Part shown: positions 11,424 through 20,919 of the stretch, in pieces
Position numbering within the stretch: position 1 is the first letter of the stretch
Layout: every line of letters begins with the position of its first letter
Origin: Endotrypanum monterogeii
Taxonomy: Eukaryota > Euglenozoa > Kinetoplastea > Trypanosomatida > Trypanosomatidae
Direction: 5' to 3'
Length of the DNA: 64,000 bases
Assembly (NCBI GenBank): GCA_000333855.2
Contig: CM007337.1
Coordinates: forward strand, 524,648 to 588,647
The notes under the pieces: model-generated
What the model saw: only the letters and a program-made list of their open reading frames with translations
What the model was told of the DNA's origin: nothing
The model's database searches: none
Program-made: the position numbers and the translations under genes

Positions 11424-14400
11424 ATGATGAAGGCACATAACGTGGTCGTAACCGATGCTGTGAGGAACGACTCTTCAGCACATTCGACAGCGGTGATTGC
11501 TGTCGATGCTGCGTCATTCCACAATGGCGACGCTGGCGTCGAGATGCCTGCCACTGCCACTCGTGAAAGTGAGAGCCACGATGCAGTCTCTGCTTCACTG
11601 CTCGACGCATCTTTCATAAATGGTTCCCAATATGATATCTTTTGCAGCAGTGGTGGTTCGCCACTTTCTGCGCTAGATCCGGCGACAGTGGCACAAGCCA
11701 CGGTGGATACCCCGAGTAGCACATACGAGGCAGTCGTCTGTACAGAGCTTGCCCGGCTGCTCGAGCATTGTGAGGAGGCCTGGAGTCACACAATGCACAT
11801 CTCTCGCATTCTTTTGCGCAGTGTTGTCCTCGACCAAAACTATGCGATCACTGTGACCTGCGGGATGCTTATCGTGTCCTGTGTTTTGCATCCGAGCATG
11901 CAGACAATACTGTGTACGGTACTCTTCTTTGTTCTCTACGGTCTCTGTGTTTTGCTCCAGGCATATCATTTTTGGGCCCGGGTAACAGAGATGAAGTATC
12001 GCACCGCTTCGGTGACCGGGGAAGTACTCACACGGTGGTGGCGTCGCGTGCAGGAAATGCCACTGCGTTGCAGCCAGACGGCCGAGGAGCGGCGGCGCGT
12101 CTTCGTGGAGTCATGCTCACAACTTCCCTCGAACGCGTTCCGCATCGTCGCCGTTGTCGACGAGCGCACGGGTAAGCTCAAGCACATCCACAAGAGCCTT
12201 ATGGTCAAGATGTCTAAGCGACTCGACGAGGTGACGCTGAAGGTGCGCACCTACATGGAGCCGACTAGCATATGCAAGCTTGTCGATGTAATGCGCATCA
12301 CACTTGAGCGTGACGCAATTGTTTTGAAGCCGCTGATAGACCGAGCACGACCACCGCGGTTGCGCAATTTGCATCTCACTATATCACCCTTGGCTGAGGA
12401 GGAGGAGACGACGGACGAGAGCGATCACGAGCAAGAGTCGCGCACGGTTCTCGGTGGAGGTAACACCATCTCTGTGTCGAACCACATGGAATACTTTGTG
12501 CATCATGTTTTTCTGCTTGCCTGGGTAGCAGTGGTGGCGCTGACCGCTGGCGCCGGTATTGTGTTCTACCGGCTTGTCGGCGCACCCCTCGGGCAGGGCG
12601 TGTTCCTGGATCCAGCAGTGGCGGCACTGGGCCTGCTCCCTCTTAACGCCATTGTACTCAACCGTGTACTGATTCTCTACGCGAATGTGTACCTCGACAA
12701 GTTGTTTCACTACATGGTGTCGAGACGCTCCTACGCGCTGGAGGATCGCCTGCCTCGTTTTTCTTTCTGGTCTACGCTGGAAACGATGGTGCGTGTGGTG
12801 TGTCGCATGCCCCCACCCAAAGGAGGGCGTAACCCTCTTGTTTTTTCGACTTCTCTCGTCGACGTATTCGGTATGGCGACGGTGGTCGCGATGCTCGACC
12901 AGGCGGGTATCGTGACAGACATGGTGCTTGTCCCCAAACAGGTCTTCTTCCTCAAGTCTGATCCGCAGCAGCAACAGCCGCAGCCCGACTCTTCCGGCGA
13001 GGAAGGCAGTGGCGATGCAGATACGAGTGTCGCGATGAGGGGCTGCTTCACGGTGAGGAGCGAGCGAGAGGCTCGTGAGCGCCGTCGCGATATGCAGAGG
13101 CAAATCAAGCGTAAAAAATACCAGGAGCGACGATTCTTGGAGCTGCGACTGATGCACTCAGCAAAACAGGACTTGGCCGTAGAGTTCGCAGAGGCAGAGA
13201 CACGACAGAAATACAGCAGCCACCTCAATCCTATCTGTCTTGCCATCCTCGTCCACGCCCTAGCCCGGGAGCCAACGCAGCTGGCGACGTGGACTGAGTC
13301 GTTTCGGTTCTGCGATCGCTCGCTCTTGTGGGCACGGGCCATGCACTGGATACCGCGGGCGTGTGGATTCCATGACAGTGTAGCACGCAACTTCTTGATA
13401 GTGGCTCGCATCTTCGTGATCGACACATCCACCGAGGACAGATACCGCAGCAACCATCTTGAGCAAGCGTGCTCCTACCTGGTCGAGGGAGGCGATGATA
13501 CCATGCACCTCTTCACCATCGGCACTCCGTACCTCGTGTGCCATCACTCAACCACGCACTGGACTGGTGCGGCGATTGAGGAGTTCCATCAACACGACAA
13601 AGCAGAGGTCTTGTACATGTGTAAGCACCAGTGGGAGGAGGGATCCACACTGGAGACCGTGGCTCTTTCGCACCGGATATTGCCGGAAAGATATCGCAGT
13701 CATGTTGCTACGCTGCCGCGCCACCCTCACCGCTACAGTGAATTCTTTTTCCGAAACGGAGTTGAGGTGAACAGTACTACGGCGAAGAGGGCCCAAGTCG
13801 AGCGGCAGCAGCGGCGTCAGCAGCGTGCAGCTGCGAAGGCGACACGTAGTGGAGTAGCCGCCCGAAATGACGAAGCTCAAGTTGATCTAAACGACAGTGT
13901 TTCCGCACCACTCGATGTCACGGGTACTGGAGGTCCCGGAAGAGCGCTGCGTGCACGCAACGGGGAAGTGCACGTCGAAATGGGAACCTTGGGAGCCCGT
14001 CTTGATGATGATGCTGATGGCAGAGTCGTGTGTAACTTTCCAGGAGTCAAGGGGGGGGAAGTGGGAGCCACGGGTGACAATGCCAGGGGGGACAATTGCA
14101 TGAGTCGATTCAGAGGCAGATCTGATCGATGGCAATCGAGTGACACTCCGCACATTCGTGGTCAATCTGCGCCGCCAGTGCGAAGCACTCGACCTCCACA
14201 TGTGAAGCCACCGCGCAATCGCTCGTTTGGTGCTGTTCCCTCCAAAGTTGTGGGTGACATCGAGGAAGATGATTGTCTCACGGCTAGCACCTTTATCCGT
14301 TTCATGGCGACCACCTCTCACACCTTCCTTGGACTAGTGGGATTGCAAGACTCTGTGCGACCCAATGTGCAGAGCACCATGAGTTTGCTGGATGAGTCCG

Positions 14401-15989
14401 GTGTGCGGTGCATGTACTTTTGCCCGGGCACAGAGCGCCAGACCAAAAGCTTTGGCAGTCGGGTAGGCCTAGACACAGACTGGAACTGCTGCATCTCACT
14501 CAAAGAAGACGCTGTCGCGCTCGACCCACACAGTATCCGTGCGCAGCTTCCCTTCGGTATAAAGTCCATCCGCAAACATATTTTACATGTGGACCCAATC
14601 CCGCTTCAGGTCAGCCTTTTCTCCCACGCCCTCGGTGTCTCGAAGCGGGCGATGCTGTCTGTCTTGCAAGACAATCATGAGGTGGTCATCGCCGTGGGCT
14701 CGGTGCTCAACCACAGCAACGTTCGCAGTTTTGTGCAAGCCGACTTGTCTATCGGGGTCCTCCCCACCCGACGAGGAACCAACGCCGACAAAGACAGTAT
14801 GCTGAAGCACAGTCGCATCGTTGAGATTTCTGACTTTGCAGCAACGAACAGCATCAATCGTGATATCCCTCTCTACCGCAACGTAGCAGAGCTCATCGGT
14901 TGCAGCTGCTCCCTCCGGGCGCCGCCAACGACGTCCATTTTGCCCATAGTTGCTATGATGATTCGCCAAGCGCGTCTTCGTCTTAGCGGTATTGGCAACG
15001 GCGCTGAGTTCGTCATCCATGCAAATTTTTTCATCGTCATGGTAAACGCCGTTTCCCTGATCGTGGGGGCGCCACTGCTGCTGACGCCTTCTGTCACAGT
15101 GTTCGAGCTGTACGTCCTCATTCCAATTTTGGCCCTGTGTTGCACCTATACGGCGTACGCCGGTCTAGACGCGATGCGGGTGATGCCATCGCGTCATAAT
15201 CACTTTGTACGCCGCGCAATTTTTTGGCATGGTGCAGTCGTTTGGTGCCTGCGCTATGCTATTTCTATGGTGGCACTCGTCGCCCTCGGCATCACGGCCT
15301 CCACAAAGCTCTGCAACGTAGGCATCTTGCAGCTAATTAACATGGAGGAACACACGTGTATGTCCTCTGGTCAGGGCTACGTTGCACTTACCTTCAACTA
15401 CTGGCTCATGGTCCACTGCTGGACGCACATCAGTCGCCATCACCCCATTTCCCTCACCTTCTCGCTGAAGCTTGGGCATGGACGTCGCTCCACATACCTG
15501 TTCCGCTCCTTCCGCTGGCTTTCTGCTAGCTTGCTCGTTACGTTGTTGAGCATTATTATCGTGATCCTCGACACGCCGATGAGTGCTCTCAAAGATGCAT
15601 TTTTCCCCTCGATCCCGCACTTCGTCATAGCGCTGATGTTCCCGGCGCTCATACTGGTACTAGATTGGCCTATAAAGCGATGGCGCGAACAGCGCTTCAC
15701 CAATATGCAGAAATTTCGCAAGCTGTCGTACGGCACTCGGCTGGGTATGCACTCACCCCGCGGCGATTACGAGCCGGAGGGAATAACATACCCACATGCC
15801 AACACAACCGGCGGCGCTGAGCGAGGAAGCGAAGGGACTTCGACGGAGAGGGTTAGTTTGCTCAAACGTGTCAGCGAGTGGTTCTATCGTTTCAGCAGCA
15901 TGCGTGGCGGAAAGCTCGAGTTGAACTGCGTGTGTTGCGATCACATCGGTGGCAACTATGCTACTTATCACACCACAACGAATATATAG
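11424..15989 (+). CDS. TMEM94-like P-type-ATPase-related membrane protein
   Basis: This 1521-residue protein has the layout of a P-type ATPase. It has two hydrophobic pairs in the N-terminal half (about 150-190 and 360-420), a large cytosolic region, and about six hydrophobic segments from residue 1200 onward. Family-specific stretches match what I know of TMEM94, notably the GLDTDWNCCISL segment (about 1013-1024) and the VQADLSIGVL segment (about 1105). The phosphorylation loop that is DKTGTLT in active pumps reads DQAGIVT from Asp492. The hinge motif GDGVND is replaced by GSVLNH at 1092-1097. The aspartates expected to bind Mg in the hinge are therefore lost. Human TMEM94 has been reported as an ER Mg2+ transporter (ERMA). 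Whether this homologue transports anything is open. A doublet ATG occurs at 11424/11427; the first is used here. Confidence 0.8.
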   Translation: MMKAHNVVVTDAVRNDSSAHSTAVIAVDAASFHNGDAGVEMPATATRESESHDAVSASLLDASFINGSQYDIFCSSGGSPLSALDPATVAQATVDTPSSTYEAVVCTELARLLEHCEEAWSHTMHISRILLRSVVLDQNYAITVTCGMLIVSCVLHPSMQTILCTVLFFVLYGLCVLLQAYHFWARVTEMKYRTASVTGEVLTRWWRRVQEMPLRCSQTAEERRRVFVESCSQLPSNAFRIVAVVDERTGKLKHIHKSLMVKMSKRLDEVTLKVRTYMEPTSICKLVDVMRITLERDAIVLKPLIDRARPPRLRNLHLTISPLAEEEETTDESDHEQESRTVLGGGNTISVSNHMEYFVHHVFLLAWVAVVALTAGAGIVFYRLVGAPLGQGVFLDPAVAALGLLPLNAIVLNRVLILYANVYLDKLFHYMVSRRSYALEDRLPRFSFWSTLETMVRVVCRMPPPKGGRNPLVFSTSLVDVFGMATVVAMLDQAGIVTDMVLVPKQVFFLKSDPQQQQPQPDSSGEEGSGDADTSVAMRGCFTVRSEREARERRRDMQRQIKRKKYQERRFLELRLMHSAKQDLAVEFAEAETRQKYSSHLNPICLAILVHALAREPTQLATWTESFRFCDRSLLWARAMHWIPRACGFHDSVARNFLIVARIFVIDTSTEDRYRSNHLEQACSYLVEGGDDTMHLFTIGTPYLVCHHSTTHWTGAAIEEFHQHDKAEVLYMCKHQWEEGSTLETVALSHRILPERYRSHVATLPRHPHRYSEFFFRNGVEVNSTTAKRAQVERQQRRQQRAAAKATRSGVAARNDEAQVDLNDSVSAPLDVTGTGGPGRALRARNGEVHVEMGTLGARLDDDADGRVVCNFPGVKGGEVGATGDNARGDNCMSRFRGRSDRWQSSDTPHIRGQSAPPVRSTRPPHVKPPRNRSFGAVPSKVVGDIEEDDCLTASTFIRFMATTSHTFLGLVGLQDSVRPNVQSTMSLLDESGVRCMYFCPGTERQTKSFGSRVGLDTDWNCCISLKEDAVALDPHSIRAQLPFGIKSIRKHILHVDPIPLQVSLFSHALGVSKRAMLSVLQDNHEVVIAVGSVLNHSNVRSFVQADLSIGVLPTRRGTNADKDSMLKHSRIVEISDFAATNSINRDIPLYRNVAELIGCSCSLRAPPTTSILPIVAMMIRQARLRLSGIGNGAEFVIHANFFIVMVNAVSLIVGAPLLLTPSVTVFELYVLIPILALCCTYTAYAGLDAMRVMPSRHNHFVRRAIFWHGAVVWCLRYAISMVALVALGITASTKLCNVGILQLINMEEHTCMSSGQGYVALTFNYWLMVHCWTHISRHHPISLTFSLKLGHGRRSTYLFRSFRWLSASLLVTLLSIIIVILDTPMSALKDAFFPSIPHFVIALMFPALILVLDWPIKRWREQRFTNMQKFRKLSYGTRLGMHSPRGDYEPEGITYPHANTTGGAERGSEGTSTERVSLLKRVSEWFYRFSSMRGGKLELNCVCCDHIGGNYATYHTTTNI

Positions 15990-17072
15990 GACTGCTATTT
16001 TTTTTTTTTTTGAAAGGGGAGGGGAAAGGGGGAGGGGTGGGCATATCACCAGCACAGGTGACGTTCCCTGGTCTCCAGTTATCGCTCCCTCTGGATTTGG
16101 GTCAGTGTGTGTGTGTGTGTGGGGGGGGGAAGGGAGATTTGGCGTATCGATGTCAGTCTTTTAGGCGGAGAGGTGCGCTGTCTTCCAGAGTACTTGTATA
16201 TCTGGACTGAGGGACTTGAGCTTGCCAGTGTTGGTGCTTGGCGAGGGGTACAGGCAAAGGGGGATGCCACGTCGTGCATTGGGGGCTTAGCCCTGTCTGC
16301 AGCAACCGGGGAGAGAGAGAGATGAAGAGGGAGGACGTTAGTGTCTCAGCACGCACAAGTGTCCCATGACTTGTTTCCAGTCTTGACACGTTTGTTTTGT
16401 CCTCGCACTTCACTCCCTGACACCACCTAAGCTACGCTGTCATGCTATGCTCGTGTGATTTTCATACATATGTTTTTCTTTCTCATTCCGTAGCCGCTCG
16501 TTGGTCAGCGTATAGTACCCTTCTCCCTCTTGCTTGCTCTTCCCCCCTCCCTCCACACACGCAGTCATTGACAGACTCGCACCGCGTACACATTCTTGTG
16601 TGATTTCTGTCAACGTAGCCGAGGCCTCGGATGTTGCCGCATCGCTGTTGGACACAGTGTAACCATTGCGGCTGTGGTTCCTACGTCTTCTCTTCACCCT
16701 AGCCCCTCCCCTCTTCAGCCCGACCACTCTAGAGGGTGCAAGCTCACGCGCGTCTACACTATGATTGACCTTTATTGGATAGTGTCGCCCCCCCCCCCCC
16801 CCACCCACACACACAATTTTGACGCGGAATCTTGACACGTCGCTTGATTTGTTCCCTTCAGACTGCTCCTTCTGTCGAGGAGTTTGCTGCTGTTGCATGT
16901 GGCGAGTCGGTATAACTGGCAGACATGCACAATACGCGTTTGATTAACATGATCTGCATACAGTGGCAAACCGTGGAATGAATTCCGTCCCCCTCTCTTC
17001 ACCTCCCATAGTCTCGCCGTCCTCTTGTTGTCGACTTTGACAGGAGTTTGACGAGCAAGTAACCACAGTGAC
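15990..17072. other. non-coding gap
   Basis: I see no gene here. There is a T run right after the stop codon (15998-16010), a short GT/G tract near 16103-16130 and a 15-base C run at 16788-16802. A minus-strand frame of 152 codons in this gap is low-complexity and was rejected. Confidence 0.7.
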
Positions 17073-17115
17073 CTTCCCTCCCCCTCCCTCCCTCCTCGCC
17101 CCTTTATACACACAG
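17073..17115 (+). promoter_or_regulatory. predicted trans-splice acceptor
   Basis: A nearly pure C/T tract at 17073-17105 is followed by the AG at 17114-17115, about 110 bases upstream of the TTC27-like ATG. Confidence 0.6.
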
Positions 17116-17225
17116 AGACACACAAAAATCTTTCATTCAAGCATCACCACAACGGCACACACCATAATAATCAGGAGATTATTATTTTTCAATATTCAAA
17201 GCTGCGGTAGCGCTCGAGCGGAGAA

Positions 17226-20105
17226 ATGGAACTGCTACTGACCTTTCCCACGCCCTTGGACGGGATCGAGCGGTACATTGAACGTGGCACACTGCAGCTG
17301 ACGCTCGAGGAGGCCGGCGAGCTTGCTCGTCGCTACCATTCAGCGGTGGAGCTGCATATACGCAGCAGCGGCCACGTGCCGACCAAGGGCGGCGACGGAG
17401 AGGAGGACATTATCTCGGCCCTCGGCTTTGCACTTCGCCTTTTCAACGCGGAGAACTTCTCCGGTGAGTTGACACCGGTAGAGAGGGAACGCCATGGCGC
17501 TCTGCTGAGTCGCTTCGGCGGTGTTGTGGCGAAGAGCTGCTATCGCGCAGGCGTGCAGGAGAATGAGAACGAGGAGCAGGCATCAGCGGCAGTCACTGTG
17601 ACCCCTGCTGCCCCTTCCCCATCTACTGTGCAGTCATCTGCGCCCTCCGAGGAGCTGCAAGACTTATTTCTTCAGAGACTCCTGACAACGGACGGTGAGA
17701 TGCCAGTTGCGCCGCTGCGCCTCCCTGGACTTCTTCTTTGTATCATCAGCATTGCGAAAGCAGAGGTGGAGCCGGGTGTGCCTTTGCTGCCGCTCACCTC
17801 GCTTTGGCGACTACGGGCCCTTTTTCGCCATCAATTGTGCCTTTCCCATCGCTGCAACACTCTTTTTATGGCGCTGGCAGACTGTGTCGATGCGATATTG
17901 CGGCTGCCGGTTGAGATGCAGACAGTGGAGATGCTCCTAGAGGTAGGGCAAGTGCAGAGCTACTATCATCGGCGCGATTTGGCGAAGAACGCGTTCGATG
18001 CGGCGATGTGTATCAGTGGGCTGCACGTGGAGGAAACATCTATGATGGGTGTGCGGACACGGTGGCAGCAACATCAGCTTGTGCAAATGGTGCTGAACGC
18101 GACGAGTAGCCGACCTGTGCCGCCCGATTCCATGGTCGAGGAGCAGCCGAAGACTGTCATGGCAGAAAAAGATGGTCATGACCTGCTGGACCGACCCCGG
18201 GAAACGGCTGAGTCAGATCTTCAGTCCCTCAGCCCACTTCACCCCGAGGACAAGGCGATTCTGCTTGCGCTCTGCATGGACATTCGCAACACTAGCCCCG
18301 ACCACGGACTCACACAGCATCACATGATGACTTACATCGAACGACTCCTGGCAGATCCCGCTCCATCACCGTTCCTGGTGCGATCGCAAACGCTGCTGAT
18401 GCGCGCGCGCCTTGAATCGAGGCGTAATCGTGTGCAGGAGCGGGCGTTCATGCAATTCACCGAGTTGGTGGATCAGTACTCCGCCCTCCGCGACCCCACG
18501 CACGAAGTCTTGGGGAGAACGGCCAGCAACTATTTCTACAGCGTTGCCTTCCCTCCTGTTTGGGCACTCAAGCGCGAGTACGCAGACTTTTGCTTCGAAG
18601 AAACTCTCTATAAAACGGCGCTGAATGTGTACGAGCAGATTCTCGACTGGGAGAGGATCATGGAGTGTTGCAAGAAGCTCGACAAGCGGTGTCGGGCAGC
18701 CAACCTGGCGCGAGACTTGTTGGAGAAGGACCCCCTCAATCCCATGCTGTGGGTAGCGCTTGGTGAGGCGACTCGCGATGACACACACTTATGGAAAGCG
18801 TGGGACCTATGCGGGCACAAGATGGCCGCCCCGATGCGGGCACTGGCTCGTTTGGCGCTAGATCGAGAGCACTACGACAAGGTAGTCCAATACTTCGACG
18901 AGGCGGTCCGCATCAACCCCGTGTTCGGCGGAGACTGGTTCACACTGGGCTACGCCTCGCTGCGACTCAATAAGGTCGAACGCAGCGGTGAAGCATTCAC
19001 ACGTGTCTGCCAGATTGACCCGAACGATGCCTTTGCGTGGAACAACCTGGCATCTATTATGGTGCGGGAGCGCAAGCTTCGCCCAGCATTCAACGCAATG
19101 AGCCAAGCCATCCGTAATAATCGACGCGACTGGCGTATGTGGCAAAACTACTTCCGTATCGGCTGCGAACTCAGGGAGGTTACCGAGACGACCAACGCAC
19201 TGGGAATAGCCCTGGACATCGCAAAGCGGCAAATTCGCCTGGAACGGGAAACTCTGGAGTTGTTTGTCGACAACACAATCGCCTACTTGAAGGGAGAGAT
19301 TCACGGATCCTCTGTTGACGTGGACGAGGTGGATGGCGCCAAGGCGAAGGGGCTCGTCTACCGCAGCATGGGAATTCTGCCCGGTGAAAACGATATCCAT
19401 CACGCCCCAGTCGCGCAGACGCTCTTGTCCGCCGAGGAAGACGAAGTCGCAGACCTCGTTCCATTTGGCGCGGATGTAGAATTTCCAGAGGCGGTCATGG
19501 CTGCAGGTCCCACGGAGACGTCCGATGAGCATGAGGCTACCCTGGAAGGTATCCGGCGGCGTCACGGCACCCGCGTTCGAGCATTGTTTGCTCGCATTCT
19601 CGAGTCCTTTGTCAGTGACCCCGACATCTACGCGTGTGCGGCGAAGCTGGTGCACTTCCTAGATGGTCCCATGGAATCGTTTCGCTACCGCCAGAAGGAG
19701 CTGCGTGCGTGTCAGCAAAAAGAGCAGTGGTGTCGCGAGGAAGCACTCTTCAGCAGAACCGTGGATTGCTTCGAGGCAATGTTATCGGATGTCATGGAGG
19801 CTTTCAGTGAGGCTCAGGAAAAAGGTGCTGCTGAGGTGATCGCGCCTGTCGCACGAGTGGCACCAGCTGCTGCTGCTGAATCTTCACACTCGTCCGCGAC
19901 TGCTCCGGCGATGCCAGTCTCACCAGCGGGTGATGTACTGCAGCAGGCCATCGTCGACGCCTTCAAAGATATACAAACAAACATGAAGGGTGCACTTGAT
20001 GCGGCAGAGGAGCACATGGAGGAACGCATGGTGTACAGTCGACTTCGGGAGCTTTTGGCGCGTACGCGTCGTGGCGCTCAGGAGGCGAAGGCGGCGTTTG
20101 TCTGA
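17226..20105 (+). CDS. TTC27/Emw1-like TPR protein
   Basis: The 959-residue product carries consecutive tetratricopeptide repeats at about 545-660, including the hallmark pattern of large residues in DWFTLGYASLRL, the DAFAWNNLAS segment and the WRMWQNY segment. These match the order seen in TTC27 (human about 840 residues) and yeast Emw1. The N-terminal 530 residues are helical and divergent, with an Ala/Pro/Ser-rich insert near 115-140. A predicted helical tail follows. TTC27 proteins are essential and have been linked to rRNA processing and to assembly of large factors; the biochemical role is not settled. The start is the first ATG after the splice acceptor. It lies 0.8 kb upstream of NAT10, another rRNA-processing factor. 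The main alternative is a generic TPR protein of another subfamily. Confidence 0.8.
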   Translation: MELLLTFPTPLDGIERYIERGTLQLTLEEAGELARRYHSAVELHIRSSGHVPTKGGDGEEDIISALGFALRLFNAENFSGELTPVERERHGALLSRFGGVVAKSCYRAGVQENENEEQASAAVTVTPAAPSPSTVQSSAPSEELQDLFLQRLLTTDGEMPVAPLRLPGLLLCIISIAKAEVEPGVPLLPLTSLWRLRALFRHQLCLSHRCNTLFMALADCVDAILRLPVEMQTVEMLLEVGQVQSYYHRRDLAKNAFDAAMCISGLHVEETSMMGVRTRWQQHQLVQMVLNATSSRPVPPDSMVEEQPKTVMAEKDGHDLLDRPRETAESDLQSLSPLHPEDKAILLALCMDIRNTSPDHGLTQHHMMTYIERLLADPAPSPFLVRSQTLLMRARLESRRNRVQERAFMQFTELVDQYSALRDPTHEVLGRTASNYFYSVAFPPVWALKREYADFCFEETLYKTALNVYEQILDWERIMECCKKLDKRCRAANLARDLLEKDPLNPMLWVALGEATRDDTHLWKAWDLCGHKMAAPMRALARLALDREHYDKVVQYFDEAVRINPVFGGDWFTLGYASLRLNKVERSGEAFTRVCQIDPNDAFAWNNLASIMVRERKLRPAFNAMSQAIRNNRRDWRMWQNYFRIGCELREVTETTNALGIALDIAKRQIRLERETLELFVDNTIAYLKGEIHGSSVDVDEVDGAKAKGLVYRSMGILPGENDIHHAPVAQTLLSAEEDEVADLVPFGADVEFPEAVMAAGPTETSDEHEATLEGIRRRHGTRVRALFARILESFVSDPDIYACAAKLVHFLDGPMESFRYRQKELRACQQKEQWCREEALFSRTVDCFEAMLSDVMEAFSEAQEKGAAEVIAPVARVAPAAAAESSHSSATAPAMPVSPAGDVLQQAIVDAFKDIQTNMKGALDAAEEHMEERMVYSRLRELLARTRRGAQEAKAAFV

Positions 20106-20172
20106 GGGGAACCGAATCTGAAAGGAAGTTTGCGAAGATGCAAGCCATTTTACGAAGAGCAGGTGGTGCATC

Positions 20173-20176
<4 letters not shown>

Positions 20177-20207
<31 letters not shown>
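20177..20207. repeat. (GT)n microsatellite in 3' UTR
   Basis: About 15 GT units, GU-rich in the sense RNA, shortly after the TTC27-like stop codon. Confidence 0.9.
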
Positions 20208-20214
<7 letters not shown>

Positions 20215-20493
20215 CAAACTTGTCCAATGCGCCGATCACACCTGCTTTTTTTCGAATGTGCTGACCTCGCTCTCGCACACGAACGACGATCGGCCCAGCG
20301 AGAATCTCTCAAACGGTGTCAGCGAGGTCACTGATCTCGTCCTTGTCGTTTGGTCTCCTCTCACTCTGTAGTTACACAGACAACATGGTTAATATAATTT
20401 CCTCCTGAATAACCTCACTAAGGAAAAGAAAAATTCATAGGTTTTTTTTGTTGGTGTTGTTTCTATCTTTGGGCTGCCACGGTAACACGCCGC

Positions 20494-20518
20494 TGCGTAC
20501 CCCATGTAAGGGTACGCA
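20494..20518 (+). other. perfect 9-bp hairpin
   Basis: The arm TGCGTACCC at 20494-20502 is the exact reverse complement of GGGTACGCA at 20510-20518, with a 7-base loop. It lies in the spacer between the TTC27-like and NAT10 genes, upstream of the NAT10 splice acceptor, so it would sit in the 3' UTR of the TTC27-like mRNA. No function is known. Confidence 0.7.
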
Positions 20519-20828
20519 TTTCCTTTTGGGAAAGTACAAATTTGACTCCCCTGTCTCTCCATCTATGAAGGTTGCCGATGGATTTTTGCGCTGAGATACT
20601 CAACAGCATCTACGTCACGGCACTTCGTGGGTACGCGAAGCATCTGGACTCGGATTTCTCTTTTCCATTTTCTTTCCCTCCCCTCTTCCTCACCACACGA
20701 AACGCTCTTTTGGCTGCCCTACTCATGCGCCATCACGTTTTTCCACGCCCACCTTACGGCGGAGTCGTTTATTCACACGTGTGGGCGCAGAACCTTGCAT
20801 CCCTTTCTTAATCAAAGGACGCTGTTGC

Positions 20829-20885
20829 CCCCCCCCCCCTCCCCCATCCCTTCCTCACGCTACTTTTCTTTTATTTCACCACCAG
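20829..20885 (+). promoter_or_regulatory. predicted trans-splice acceptor
   Basis: A long C/T tract from about 20829 to 20878 precedes the AG at 20884-20885. This leaves a 5' UTR of only about 34 bases for the NAT10 gene. Confidence 0.6.
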
Positions 20886-20919
20886 CAAAGCACCTGCACG
20901 CACCGACAAACGCGTAGAC

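Larger units (their letters stand above)
20106..20828. other. spacer with GT tract and hairpin
   Basis: No gene is visible. A (GT)n tract (20177-20207) starts about 70 bases after the TTC27-like stop codon. A perfect 9-bp hairpin lies at 20494-20518. Confidence 0.75.

Noticed and set aside
13000..13140. Possible separate coiled-coil gene inside the TMEM94-like frame
   Set aside because: The charged RERRRDMQRQIK stretch is a cytosolic linker in one uninterrupted frame.
12384..13157. 257-codon minus-strand frame and other long frames opposite large genes
   Set aside because: These are shadows of the GC-rich TMEM94-like, METTL25-like and SDA1 genes.
16440..16898. 152-codon minus-strand frame
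   Set aside because: Low-complexity (Gln and Gly runs from homopolymers), no motif, and no pyrimidine tract in the correct orientation.
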